DNA from: Pelagibacteraceae bacterium TMED146
GTDB lineage: Bacteria > Pseudomonadota > Alphaproteobacteria > Pelagibacterales > Pelagibacteraceae
Direction of reading: 5' to 3'
DNA: 21,202 nt
NCBI GenBank assembly: GCA_002171085.1
Contig: NHGV01000012.1
Location: 123,742-144,943, forward strand
Both the position numbers and the translations under genes were made by a program. Of the stretch, positions 14,810 to 21,202 are shown piece after piece. The first letter of the stretch is position 1. Each line of letters starts with the position of its first letter. A model generated the notes under the pieces. That model made no database searches. It worked only from the letters and a program-made list of their open reading frames with translations, and had not been told where the DNA came from.

Positions 14810-17461
14810 ATGAGCAGTGAAAAACAAAGTATTTTTGATCAACTTGATCCAGAAGAAATTCGTGAATGGATACAATCTTTAGAAAGCGTTATACAAAGAT
14901 CAGGTAGAGAAGGTGCAAAAACAATTTTAGAGGCAGTAGAGCAAAGAGCTAAAGAGCTTCGTGTACTTTATTCACCGCTTCCATATTCACCTTATAGAAA
15001 TACCATTTCTCAGCATGACCAAGGTGTTTATCCAGGAGATTTAGCAATTGAGGAGAAAATTACCGCAATACTAAGATGGAATGCCTTAGCTATGGTTATG
15101 AAGGCAAATAAAAATTATGGTGGAGTTGGCGGTCATATTGCAAGTTATGCATCATGTGCTGAAATTTTTGAAACTGGATTTAATCATTTTTTCAAAGGCG
15201 GAAAAGATGCAGATTTAGTTTTTTATCAACCTCATTCATCAACTGGTATTTATGCCAGAGCATTTCTTGAAGGAAGGTTAACAGAAAATCATTTGAATAA
15301 TTATCGACATGAAACAAAAGAAGATGGCCTTTCATCTTATTGCCATCCTTACTTGATGAAAGATTTTTGGAGTTTTCCTACAGGTTCTATGGGTATTGGA
15401 CCTTTAAGTGCAATATATCAAGCACGCTTCTTGAAATATTTAGAAAATAGAAACTTAAAAAAATCAAACAAAAGAGTTTGGGGTATTTTTGGTGACGGTG
15501 AAATGGATGAACCAGAAAGTTTAGCTGGACTATCATTAGCCGCAAGAGAGAATTTAGATAACCTTACTTTTATTATAAATTGCAATCTTCAGAGATTAGA
15601 TGGGCCTGTAAGAGGTAATGGGCAAATTATTCAAGAGTTAGAGTCTTTATATAAAAGCGCGGGTTGGAATGTTATAAAAGTTTTATGGGGATCTGAATGG
15701 GATAAAATTTTTTTAATGGACAAAAATCATTCACTTCTAAAACGTTTTGCTGAAACTGTAGACGGTGAATATCAAACTTTGGGTGCTAGAGACGGGGCAT
15801 ACAATTTAAATAATTTTTTTGGACAAAATGAGGAAGCTTTAAAGCTTGTTTCTTCGATGACTGATGAAGAAATTGATAAACTAAAGAGAGGAGGTCATGA
15901 TTTTAAAAAGCTTTATGCAGCTTTTAAAATGGCAGTTGAGACTAAGGGAAAACCAACTGTTATTTTAGCAAAAACAAAAAAAGGATTTGGCATGGGTAAG
16001 GCTGGCGAGTCAAGAATGACAGCTCATCAAGCAAAAGAATTAAATCTAGAAGCATTAAAAGAATTTAGAAATCGTTTTCAATTAGATATTTCAGATCACA
16101 AATTAGAAAATTTAGAATTTTTTAAACCCAGTGAAAATTCAGAGGAAATTAAATATTTAAAAAAAAGAAGAGAGATTCTTGGTGGTTTTATTCCTAAGCG
16201 CAAATATGTAAATCTTTCAATTGATGTTCCAAAAATAGATCATCACTCAAAATATCTTTTTGAAAAAAGCGATAGAGAGTTTTCAACAACAACAAGTTTG
16301 ATAAGGTCTTTAGGAAATATTTTAAAAGACAAAAATCTAGGGCCAAAAGTTGTTCCAATAGTTGCAGATGAAGCAAGAACTTTTGGTATGGCAAATTTAT
16401 TTAGTCAAATTGGAATTTATTCTCCTAAGGGCCAACTTTACGAACCTGAAGACTCAAGTTCTTTACTAAATTATAAAGAATCAAAAGATGGACAGCTTTT
16501 AGAAGAAGGTATTAATGAAGCAGGAGCTATTACTTCGTGGAGCGCAGCTGCTACAAGTTATAGTAACCACAGCTTTCCAATGATGCCGTTTTATATTTTT
16601 TATTCTATGTTTGGCTTTCAGAGAGTTGGGGATTTAATTTGGGCAGCAGCAGATCAAATGCCAAGAGGTTTTTTAATAGGAGCAACAGCTGGAAGAACAA
16701 CACTTTCTGGAGAAGGTTTGCAGCACCAAGACGGTCAAAGTCACTTATTTGCATCAACCATACCTAATTTAAAATCATATGATCCATGTTTTTCCAATGA
16801 ACTTGCAATCATATTTGATGAAGGAATGAAAAGAATGATGCGTGATCATGTAGATGAATTTTATTATTTAACTGTTTACAATGAAAAATATTCTCATCCC
16901 GAAATTAATCTAAGTCAAAAAGATGATATTTTAAAAGGCGGTTATCTTTTCAAAGATAATTCTATAGATGGCATCAATGTAAACCTAATGGGATCTGGTC
17001 CAATATTTAGAGAATGTTTAAAAGCATCAGAGGAATTAAAAAAAGAATTTAATATAGGATCTAGGCTTTATAGTATTACAAGTTATACAGAATTAGAGAG
17101 AGACTGTAGAGAAACTAAGAGAAAAAATTTATACAATCCCTCATTAAAAGTTAAAAATCATTTACAAAAAATCATAAATAACAATGACCCGGTAGTAGCC
17201 ACTTCAGATTATACTAGATCTTATGTTCAATTAATTTCTGGTTATCTTAAAAATAAATTTATTCCAATGGGAACAGATGGATTTGGAAGAAGCGATACAA
17301 GAGAAAATTTGAGAGATTTTTTTGAAATTGATTACAAGCACATTATCATTGAGACTTTATTTACTCTATTAGAAGACAAAAAAGTCACAGCAGAATTATT
17401 ACAAAAAACTCTACAAAAATTTAATTTTCAATCAAATACTGACCATCCCTGGAAAAGATAA
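14810..17461 (+). CDS. aceE: Pyruvate dehydrogenase E1 component, homodimeric type
   Basis: An 883-residue thiamine-diphosphate enzyme, very close in length to E. coli AceE (887). The N-terminus carries YPGDLAIEEKI and RWNALAMVMKAN, then GGVGGHIASYAS (104-115). The ThDP/Mg motif runs from GDGEMDEPES (228-237) to Asn260 in NLQRLDGPVRGN. GFGMGKAGESRMTAHQ matches the active-site loop region with its histidine. The transketolase-like middle domain and the C-terminal TDGFGRSDTRENLRDFFE are intact. It decarboxylates pyruvate and passes the acetyl group to the lipoyl E2. The MdeB-type 2-oxobutyrate dehydrogenases of the same family are an alternative. aceF and lpd are not in the window. TATACT at 14796-14801 would start the mRNA almost at the ATG, with no Shine-Dalgarno site. 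Confidence 0.94.
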   Translation: MSSEKQSIFDQLDPEEIREWIQSLESVIQRSGREGAKTILEAVEQRAKELRVLYSPLPYSPYRNTISQHDQGVYPGDLAIEEKITAILRWNALAMVMKANKNYGGVGGHIASYASCAEIFETGFNHFFKGGKDADLVFYQPHSSTGIYARAFLEGRLTENHLNNYRHETKEDGLSSYCHPYLMKDFWSFPTGSMGIGPLSAIYQARFLKYLENRNLKKSNKRVWGIFGDGEMDEPESLAGLSLAARENLDNLTFIINCNLQRLDGPVRGNGQIIQELESLYKSAGWNVIKVLWGSEWDKIFLMDKNHSLLKRFAETVDGEYQTLGARDGAYNLNNFFGQNEEALKLVSSMTDEEIDKLKRGGHDFKKLYAAFKMAVETKGKPTVILAKTKKGFGMGKAGESRMTAHQAKELNLEALKEFRNRFQLDISDHKLENLEFFKPSENSEEIKYLKKRREILGGFIPKRKYVNLSIDVPKIDHHSKYLFEKSDREFSTTTSLIRSLGNILKDKNLGPKVVPIVADEARTFGMANLFSQIGIYSPKGQLYEPEDSSSLLNYKESKDGQLLEEGINEAGAITSWSAAATSYSNHSFPMMPFYIFYSMFGFQRVGDLIWAAADQMPRGFLIGATAGRTTLSGEGLQHQDGQSHLFASTIPNLKSYDPCFSNELAIIFDEGMKRMMRDHVDEFYYLTVYNEKYSHPEINLSQKDDILKGGYLFKDNSIDGINVNLMGSGPIFRECLKASEELKKEFNIGSRLYSITSYTELERDCRETKRKNLYNPSLKVKNHLQKIINNNDPVVATSDYTRSYVQLISGYLKNKFIPMGTDGFGRSDTRENLRDFFEIDYKHIIIETLFTLLEDKKVTAELLQKTLQKFNFQSNTDHPWKR

Positions 17462-17486
17462 CTCTTGTCTTTTTCAATAAATAAAG

Positions 17487-17516
17487 TTTAAATCTCTTAA
17501 ATTTAAAACAGGGGAG
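17487..17516 (+). promoter_or_regulatory. Inverted repeat and ribosome site ahead of dctP
   Basis: TTTAAAT (17487-17493) and ATTTAAA (17501-17507) form a 7-bp inverted repeat with a 7-base spacer; being A/T only, it may be chance. AGGGGAG (17510-17516) is a strong ribosome site 4 bases before the dctP ATG and supports that start. No terminator separates aceE from dctP in this 59-bp gap. Confidence 0.5.
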
Positions 17517-17520
17517 AAAT

Positions 17521-18510
17521 ATGAAAATATTAAGAAAAATATTTTTAACTATTATTTTATTTTCATTCACAACAGCATCTTTTGCTGAGACTAAAATGAG
17601 AATAACTCTTCAACTTCCATTAAAAGCTCACTTAGGTCAAAATCTTTTAGTTTTTAAAAAGGAGTTGGAGAAGAGGTCAGATATCAAAGTTGAGATTTAT
17701 GATTCTGCTCAACTTTATAAAGATAAAGAGGTACCACAGGCTGTGGGATCAGGGGCTATTGAAGCAGGTGTTGCGTCTATAACTCGTTTCGCTGGAACAA
17801 ATCCTGAAGTAGATGTGTTTTATTTACCATTCTTATTTGATTCAGAAAAAAAAGTTAGAAAAGCTACAGCGCAAGGTTCTAAAATTAGATCAATCTTAGA
17901 TCCAGCAATTTCAAAAACTGGAGCAATGCCACTTTATTATCAAGCTTATGGTATGGCTGTGATGTTATCAAATGGCAAACCAATGAAAACACCAAGTGAT
18001 TTTAAAGATAAAAAAATCAGAGTCTTTGGAAAAACATTGGGAGCTTTTGTATCATCATTAGGTGGTAAGCCTACTTTAATATCAGGATCAGAGCAGTACT
18101 TAGCTTATCAAAGAGGAACTGTTGATGCTGGTATGACTGGAGTGTCTGGAGTTAAATCTAGAAAACTTTATCAAGTAATGGATACTCTGACTGTAACGAA
18201 CCATGGTGATATTGAGTTCGTAGTTGTAGTAAATCAAAAGTGGTACAATAAATTAAATGCTAAACAAAAGAGCGCAATACAAACTGCATCTAAAATTGCT
18301 GAAAAAGCAGTAAGAGATGACATGTCTAATATTGAAGCTGGAGCTTACAAAGTTGCCAAAGAAAATGGTATGAAAGTTGTAAATTTAACAAGCTCAGAGC
18401 TTTCAGCTCTTAAAAAAGCATCTTCACCAGTTATTGATGATTACATCAAAAGAACTGGTGGAAAAGGCGGAGTTGGAGATAAATTAGTTCAAGCCGCAAA
18501 AAAACTTTAA
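17521..18510 (+). CDS. dctP: TRAP transporter substrate-binding protein
   Basis: A 329-residue periplasmic DctP-type binding protein with a signal peptide cleaved after SFA (22). LQLPLKAHLGQNLLVFKKELEKRS, the segment VPQAVGSGAIEAGVASITRFAG and the motif FKDKKIRVFG are family landmarks; Arg167 in the last is the conserved arginine that grips the substrate carboxylate. EQYLAYQRGTVDAGMTG near 193-209 is the second lobe landmark. It should bind a carboxylic acid and deliver it to DctQM. The strong AGGGGAG ribosome site implies high expression, as expected for a binding protein. It heads an operon with dctQ, dctM and a C-C lyase, so the ligand may be a hydroxy-dicarboxylate or tricarboxylate related to that enzyme; this is inference. 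Confidence 0.92.
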   Translation: MKILRKIFLTIILFSFTTASFAETKMRITLQLPLKAHLGQNLLVFKKELEKRSDIKVEIYDSAQLYKDKEVPQAVGSGAIEAGVASITRFAGTNPEVDVFYLPFLFDSEKKVRKATAQGSKIRSILDPAISKTGAMPLYYQAYGMAVMLSNGKPMKTPSDFKDKKIRVFGKTLGAFVSSLGGKPTLISGSEQYLAYQRGTVDAGMTGVSGVKSRKLYQVMDTLTVTNHGDIEFVVVVNQKWYNKLNAKQKSAIQTASKIAEKAVRDDMSNIEAGAYKVAKENGMKVVNLTSSELSALKKASSPVIDDYIKRTGGKGGVGDKLVQAAKKL

Positions 18511-18518
18511 AAATATTA

Positions 18519-18540
18519 CCCCGCCCTTAAATGGGCGGGG
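18519..18540 (+). repeat. GC-only hairpin between dctP and dctQ
   Basis: CCCCGCCC (18519-18526) and GGGCGGGG (18533-18540) form a perfect 8-bp stem, all G-C, with a 6-base loop TTAAAT. In DNA this AT-rich it stands out. No T run follows, so it is unlikely to be an intrinsic terminator. Its position after the binding-protein gene fits an mRNA-stabilising or processing element that lets dctP be made in excess over the membrane subunits. The first possible ATG of dctQ (18531) lies in the loop. Confidence 0.85.
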
Positions 18541-19022
18541 GTCATAAAACCTTGGACAAAGCTGTAAAAATTTCTGGTTATTTAGCATCAAGCCTTTTTG
18601 TAATCATAGGTTTTATTGTTTCATATGAAGTAATCTCAAGATATATTTTTAATTCACCTACAATTTGGGTCAGCGAGATTTCCCAGTTCTTACAAATTTG
18701 GGCAACTTATCTAGCTCTTACTTATTCTTTTCATACGAAGGATTTAATTAGAATAACTTTTATTTATGATCGATTGGGTGAAAATGGACAAAAATTTTTA
18801 GATTTATTATCTTTTTTATTTATAATTTTTTTCTCATCATTTGTTGTTTATTACGGTTGGGAAATAGCTTATGACTCTTTTAAAGTTGGAAGAACTAGCT
18901 CTACAATTTTAGATCTACCGTCATTTTTAACCGAAGTTGCAATACCTTTATGCTTTGGGCTTTTACTTTTAAGAGTTTTAGCTGAGACCATTAAATATTT
19001 ATTGGATTTTTTTAAAAAATGA
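18531..19022 (+). CDS. dctQ: TRAP transporter small permease (DctQ)
   Basis: A 163-residue inner-membrane protein with four hydrophobic helices (about 16-36, 50-68, 87-107, 128-150). It carries the DctQ signature around SRYIFNSPTIWVSEISQF (35-52) and the TKDLIRITFIYDRL segment after helix 2. It pairs with DctM in a sodium- or proton-driven TRAP system. The start is uncertain: the ATG at 18531 lies in the loop of a GC-only hairpin and adds an odd MGGGHKT, while an in-frame TTG at 18552 would give MDKAVKISGYL, closer to usual DctQ beginnings. If the TTG is used, translation starts just after the hairpin. The stop overlaps dctM by 4 bp (ATGA). Confidence 0.88.
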   Translation: MGGGHKTLDKAVKISGYLASSLFVIIGFIVSYEVISRYIFNSPTIWVSEISQFLQIWATYLALTYSFHTKDLIRITFIYDRLGENGQKFLDLLSFLFIIFFSSFVVYYGWEIAYDSFKVGRTSSTILDLPSFLTEVAIPLCFGLLLLRVLAETIKYLLDFFKK

Positions 19023-20290
19023 CAGTTGCAATAATATTATTTTTTCTATTTTTTCTTTTATTTTTAGGCATACCAATTGCATTTGCATTAGGAACGTTGG
19101 GTCTTTCATTAATGTTACTTGGAGATATATCCCCGATGATGCTTCCTCAAACATTTTATAGCGTGGGAGATAATTTCATTCTTCTTGCAGTTCCAATGTT
19201 TTTAATGATGTCAAATATTTTACTAAAAGCAGGCATTGGTGAAGATTTATTTAATTTTGCTCAAAGTTGGGTTGGTAACTATCCAGGCGGTTTAGCTATT
19301 GCTACGATTGTATCATGCAGTATATTTGCTGCTATTTCTGGATCTTCAGTGGCAACTGCAGCTACAATTTCTACAGTTGCTTTTCCAGCAATGATACAAA
19401 GAGGTTATCATCGAAACTTTACCCTTGGAATTCTTGCTGCAGGCGGAACCCTTGGAATTTTAATTCCCCCATCAATACCAATGATCGTTTATGCCTTCGT
19501 GGTTGAAGAGTCTGTTCTTACCATGTTTCTTGCAGGGATTGGACCTGGGATAATGCTAGCTTTATTTTTTATAATTTTTTCAATTTTTTATGTAATTTTT
19601 TTTAATCCAGAGGTTCAAAATGTAAAAAGTTCTTTAGAGGAAAAAATAAAATATACTAAACGAGGACTACCTATTCTGCTTATGGCGTTTATGATGTTAG
19701 GAGGTATTTACGCTGGTATTTATACACCCACTGAAGCTGGTGGAATAGGTTTTTTGATTTCTTTTTTGTATGTAGTTTGGAAAAAAAGAATTAATTTCAA
19801 AGGTTTTATCGATGCTGGTTTAGAAACAATGAAAACCACTGTAACAATTTTTGTAATTATTGCTGGTGCAAAAATTTTTGGTAAAGCGATATCCTTGTAT
19901 AGAATACCTCAAGATTTATCTTCATTTATTGTAACTAATATAAATGAGCAAGGATTGTTTATTTTAGTTGTTTGTATCACTTTATTAATTTTAGGTTTTA
20001 TCATGGAAACTTTGTCATTAATTTTAATTATGATGCCAATATTTTCTATATCTGTTGCCGCCATGAATATTGATATTATTTGGTTTGGTATCATTTTTAC
20101 TCTAATGATTGAGTGTGCTTTGATTACACCGCCAGTAGGTTTGAATATTTATGTTTTACAAGCTATTGGAAAAGCAAAAATGGGAGAAATTGGAAAAGGA
20201 GTCGCGCCATTTGTTTTAATAATGCTTTTTGCTGTTTTTATAATATACTTGTTTCCGGATATTGCTTTATATATACCATTTAAATTATGA
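19019..20290 (+). CDS. dctM: TRAP transporter large permease (DctM)
   Basis: A 423-residue integral membrane protein, the usual size for DctM, with about 11-12 hydrophobic helices. SGSSVATAATISTVAFPAMI and the GTLGILIPPSIPMIVYAF block (both within 115-165) are hallmark DctM sequences of the first half; the inverted second half has YTPTEAGGIGF and ITPPVGLNIYVLQAI. It is the transport subunit that moves the ligand delivered by DctP across the inner membrane with a cation gradient. The ATG overlaps the dctQ stop and its own stop overlaps the lyase start (ATGA), so dctQ, dctM and the lyase are translated as a coupled series. Confidence 0.94.
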   Translation: MTVAIILFFLFFLLFLGIPIAFALGTLGLSLMLLGDISPMMLPQTFYSVGDNFILLAVPMFLMMSNILLKAGIGEDLFNFAQSWVGNYPGGLAIATIVSCSIFAAISGSSVATAATISTVAFPAMIQRGYHRNFTLGILAAGGTLGILIPPSIPMIVYAFVVEESVLTMFLAGIGPGIMLALFFIIFSIFYVIFFNPEVQNVKSSLEEKIKYTKRGLPILLMAFMMLGGIYAGIYTPTEAGGIGFLISFLYVVWKKRINFKGFIDAGLETMKTTVTIFVIIAGAKIFGKAISLYRIPQDLSSFIVTNINEQGLFILVVCITLLILGFIMETLSLILIMMPIFSISVAAMNIDIIWFGIIFTLMIECALITPPVGLNIYVLQAIGKAKMGEIGKGVAPFVLIMLFAVFIIYLFPDIALYIPFKL

Positions 20291-21174
20291 CACTTTTCAA
20301 TCCACTAAACTCAAAAAAAAGGTCGCAACAGCTTAAAAATTTATTGGACGCTGAAAAACTCGTAATGCTACCAGGTTGTTATGATGCCCTTTCTGCAAAG
20401 TTAATTGAAAAAGCTGGAATTAAAGCAGGCTTCATGTCCGGTTTTTGTGTTTCTTCTACTAGACTTGGAATGCCTGATACGGGTTTAATTTCTTATACAG
20501 AGATGCAAGATCAAGTAAGGAATATTTGCAACATTACATCTATCCCAATTTTATTTGATGGAGACACTGGTTGGGGAAATGCAGGGAATGTTTATAGAAC
20601 CGTAAGAGGCTATGCAGATGCAGGAGCTGCAGCAATTATGATCGAAGATCAAAAATGGCCAAAAAAATGTGGTCACACAAAAGGAAAAGATGTTGTTGAA
20701 CTTGATGAAGCAAAAGCAAGGATTAAAGCTGCTGCTGATGCGAGCAAATTAAATGGTGAAAAAGATATTTTAATCATGGCAAGAACAGATGCAATTGCAA
20801 CAAGAGGTCTTAAGGATGCAATTGATCGAATGAATACTTATAAAGAATTAGGAGCTGATTTGTTGTTTGTAGAAGCAATAAAATCTAAAGAAGATATGAA
20901 AACAGTAATCAATGAAGTTCCGGGTTATCATATGGTTAATTTAATTGAAGATGGAGAGACACCGTTATTAGAAATAAACGAATTACAAGATATTGGATTT
21001 AAAATTGCTGTATTACCATTAACACTAATGAGTGCTACAGTTAAAACAATGAAAGAAAGTTTAGAAAATATAAAAAACCGAAAATATAATACTAACGTTT
21101 CGAAATTTGAAGAATTAAGAGATGTTGTAGGGTTTAACGATTATTATAAAATAGAAGATAATTATAAATCATAA
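20287..21174 (+). CDS. Isocitrate lyase/PEP mutase superfamily C-C lyase
   Basis: A 295-residue TIM-barrel enzyme. DGDTGWGN (91-98) carries the Mg-binding aspartates, Glu120-Asp121 in MIEDQ follow, and KKCGH (126-130) is the lyase active-site loop with Cys128. The cysteine argues for a lyase of the methylisocitrate, dimethylmalate or oxaloacetate-hydrolase type and against PEP mutase, which has a different loop. FMSGFCVSSTRLGMPDTG (49-66) is typical of the small lyases annotated as carboxyvinyl-carboxyphosphonate phosphorylmutase or oxaloacetate decarboxylase. It overlaps dctM by 4 bp, so it very likely acts on the substrate imported by the TRAP system, splitting a 2-hydroxy- or 2-alkyl-dicarboxylate or tricarboxylate. 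Which one cannot be decided here. Confidence 0.88.
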   Translation: MTLFNPLNSKKRSQQLKNLLDAEKLVMLPGCYDALSAKLIEKAGIKAGFMSGFCVSSTRLGMPDTGLISYTEMQDQVRNICNITSIPILFDGDTGWGNAGNVYRTVRGYADAGAAAIMIEDQKWPKKCGHTKGKDVVELDEAKARIKAAADASKLNGEKDILIMARTDAIATRGLKDAIDRMNTYKELGADLLFVEAIKSKEDMKTVINEVPGYHMVNLIEDGETPLLEINELQDIGFKIAVLPLTLMSATVKTMKESLENIKNRKYNTNVSKFEELRDVVGFNDYYKIEDNYKS

Positions 21175-21202
21175 AATATTTATTAAAATCTTAGATGACC
21201 AA

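Noticed and set aside
21195..21202. ATG-Thr start of a possible further gene at the right edge
   Set aside because: Only two full codons are visible and there is no ribosome site or overlap with the preceding stop, so it cannot be supported.
1..21202. Defence island, prophage, IS element, integrative element or CRISPR array
   Set aside because: Every gene with a recognisable family is core metabolism, transport or housekeeping. No integrase, transposase, terminal repeats, tRNA-edge attachment site or spaced repeats are visible, and base composition is even apart from the one GC hairpin.

Overview
The window reads as an ordinary, very compact stretch of a streamlined marine alphaproteobacterial chromosome, most likely SAR11 (Pelagibacterales) or a similar low-GC lineage such as the HIMB59 or AEGEAN-169 groups. 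The reasons are strongly AT-rich DNA with A/T-ending codons, Lys/Asn/Ile-rich proteins, start/stop overlaps or gaps of a few bases at most gene junctions, no gene-free stretch above 276 bp, a SAM-V-type riboswitch in front of metY (a class described mainly from marine bacteria), an ammonium transporter with no PII gene beside it, and a TRAP transporter operon. I see no phage, insertion sequence, CRISPR array, tRNA or rRNA. The lineage call is inference; no phylogenetic marker is present.

Region 1 (1-5315): yajQ and glutathione reductase (gor) are divergent from a 41-bp gap. On the minus strand, L-2-hydroxyglutarate oxidase (lhgO) and a histone-deacetylase-like amidohydrolase are coupled (TAATG) and meet gor tail to tail. 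A three-gene plus-strand operon follows: a possible lipoprotein, a P-loop kinase of the D-glycerate 3-kinase type and a 61-aa unknown protein, all joined by 4-bp overlaps.

Region 2 (5316-8285): a SAM-responsive leader controls metY (O-acetylhomoserine sulfhydrylase), which ends in a strong intrinsic terminator. A short-chain dehydrogenase starts on the base directly after that terminator. A TauD/TfdA-type dioxygenase faces it with no spacer.

Region 3 (8286-11947): an exported six-cysteine protein of unknown function and an exported TPR protein are convergent with a 4-bp overlap. Then come nadB (NAD synthesis from aspartate) and a D-amino-acid aminotransferase, 2 bp apart.

Region 4 (11948-14768): a 276-bp leader with a 15-bp hairpin precedes amtB. 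After the amtB terminator lies an 81-aa protein that is only the DNA-binding half of a LysR regulator. It overlaps tail to tail with an EamA/DMT permease.

Region 5 (14769-21202): aceE (homodimeric pyruvate dehydrogenase E1) stands without aceF or lpd. It is followed by a TRAP transporter operon (dctP, dctQ, dctM) coupled to an isocitrate-lyase-superfamily C-C lyase. A GC-only hairpin between dctP and dctQ probably separates expression of the abundant binding protein from that of the membrane subunits.

The enzymes are known families. The points most worth checking are regulatory: the metY riboswitch, the amtB leader hairpin in a probable PII-less organism, the stand-alone LysR domain, the dctP-dctQ hairpin, and the contrast between genes with Shine-Dalgarno sites (metY, amtB, dctP) and the many that appear to lack both a site and a leader.
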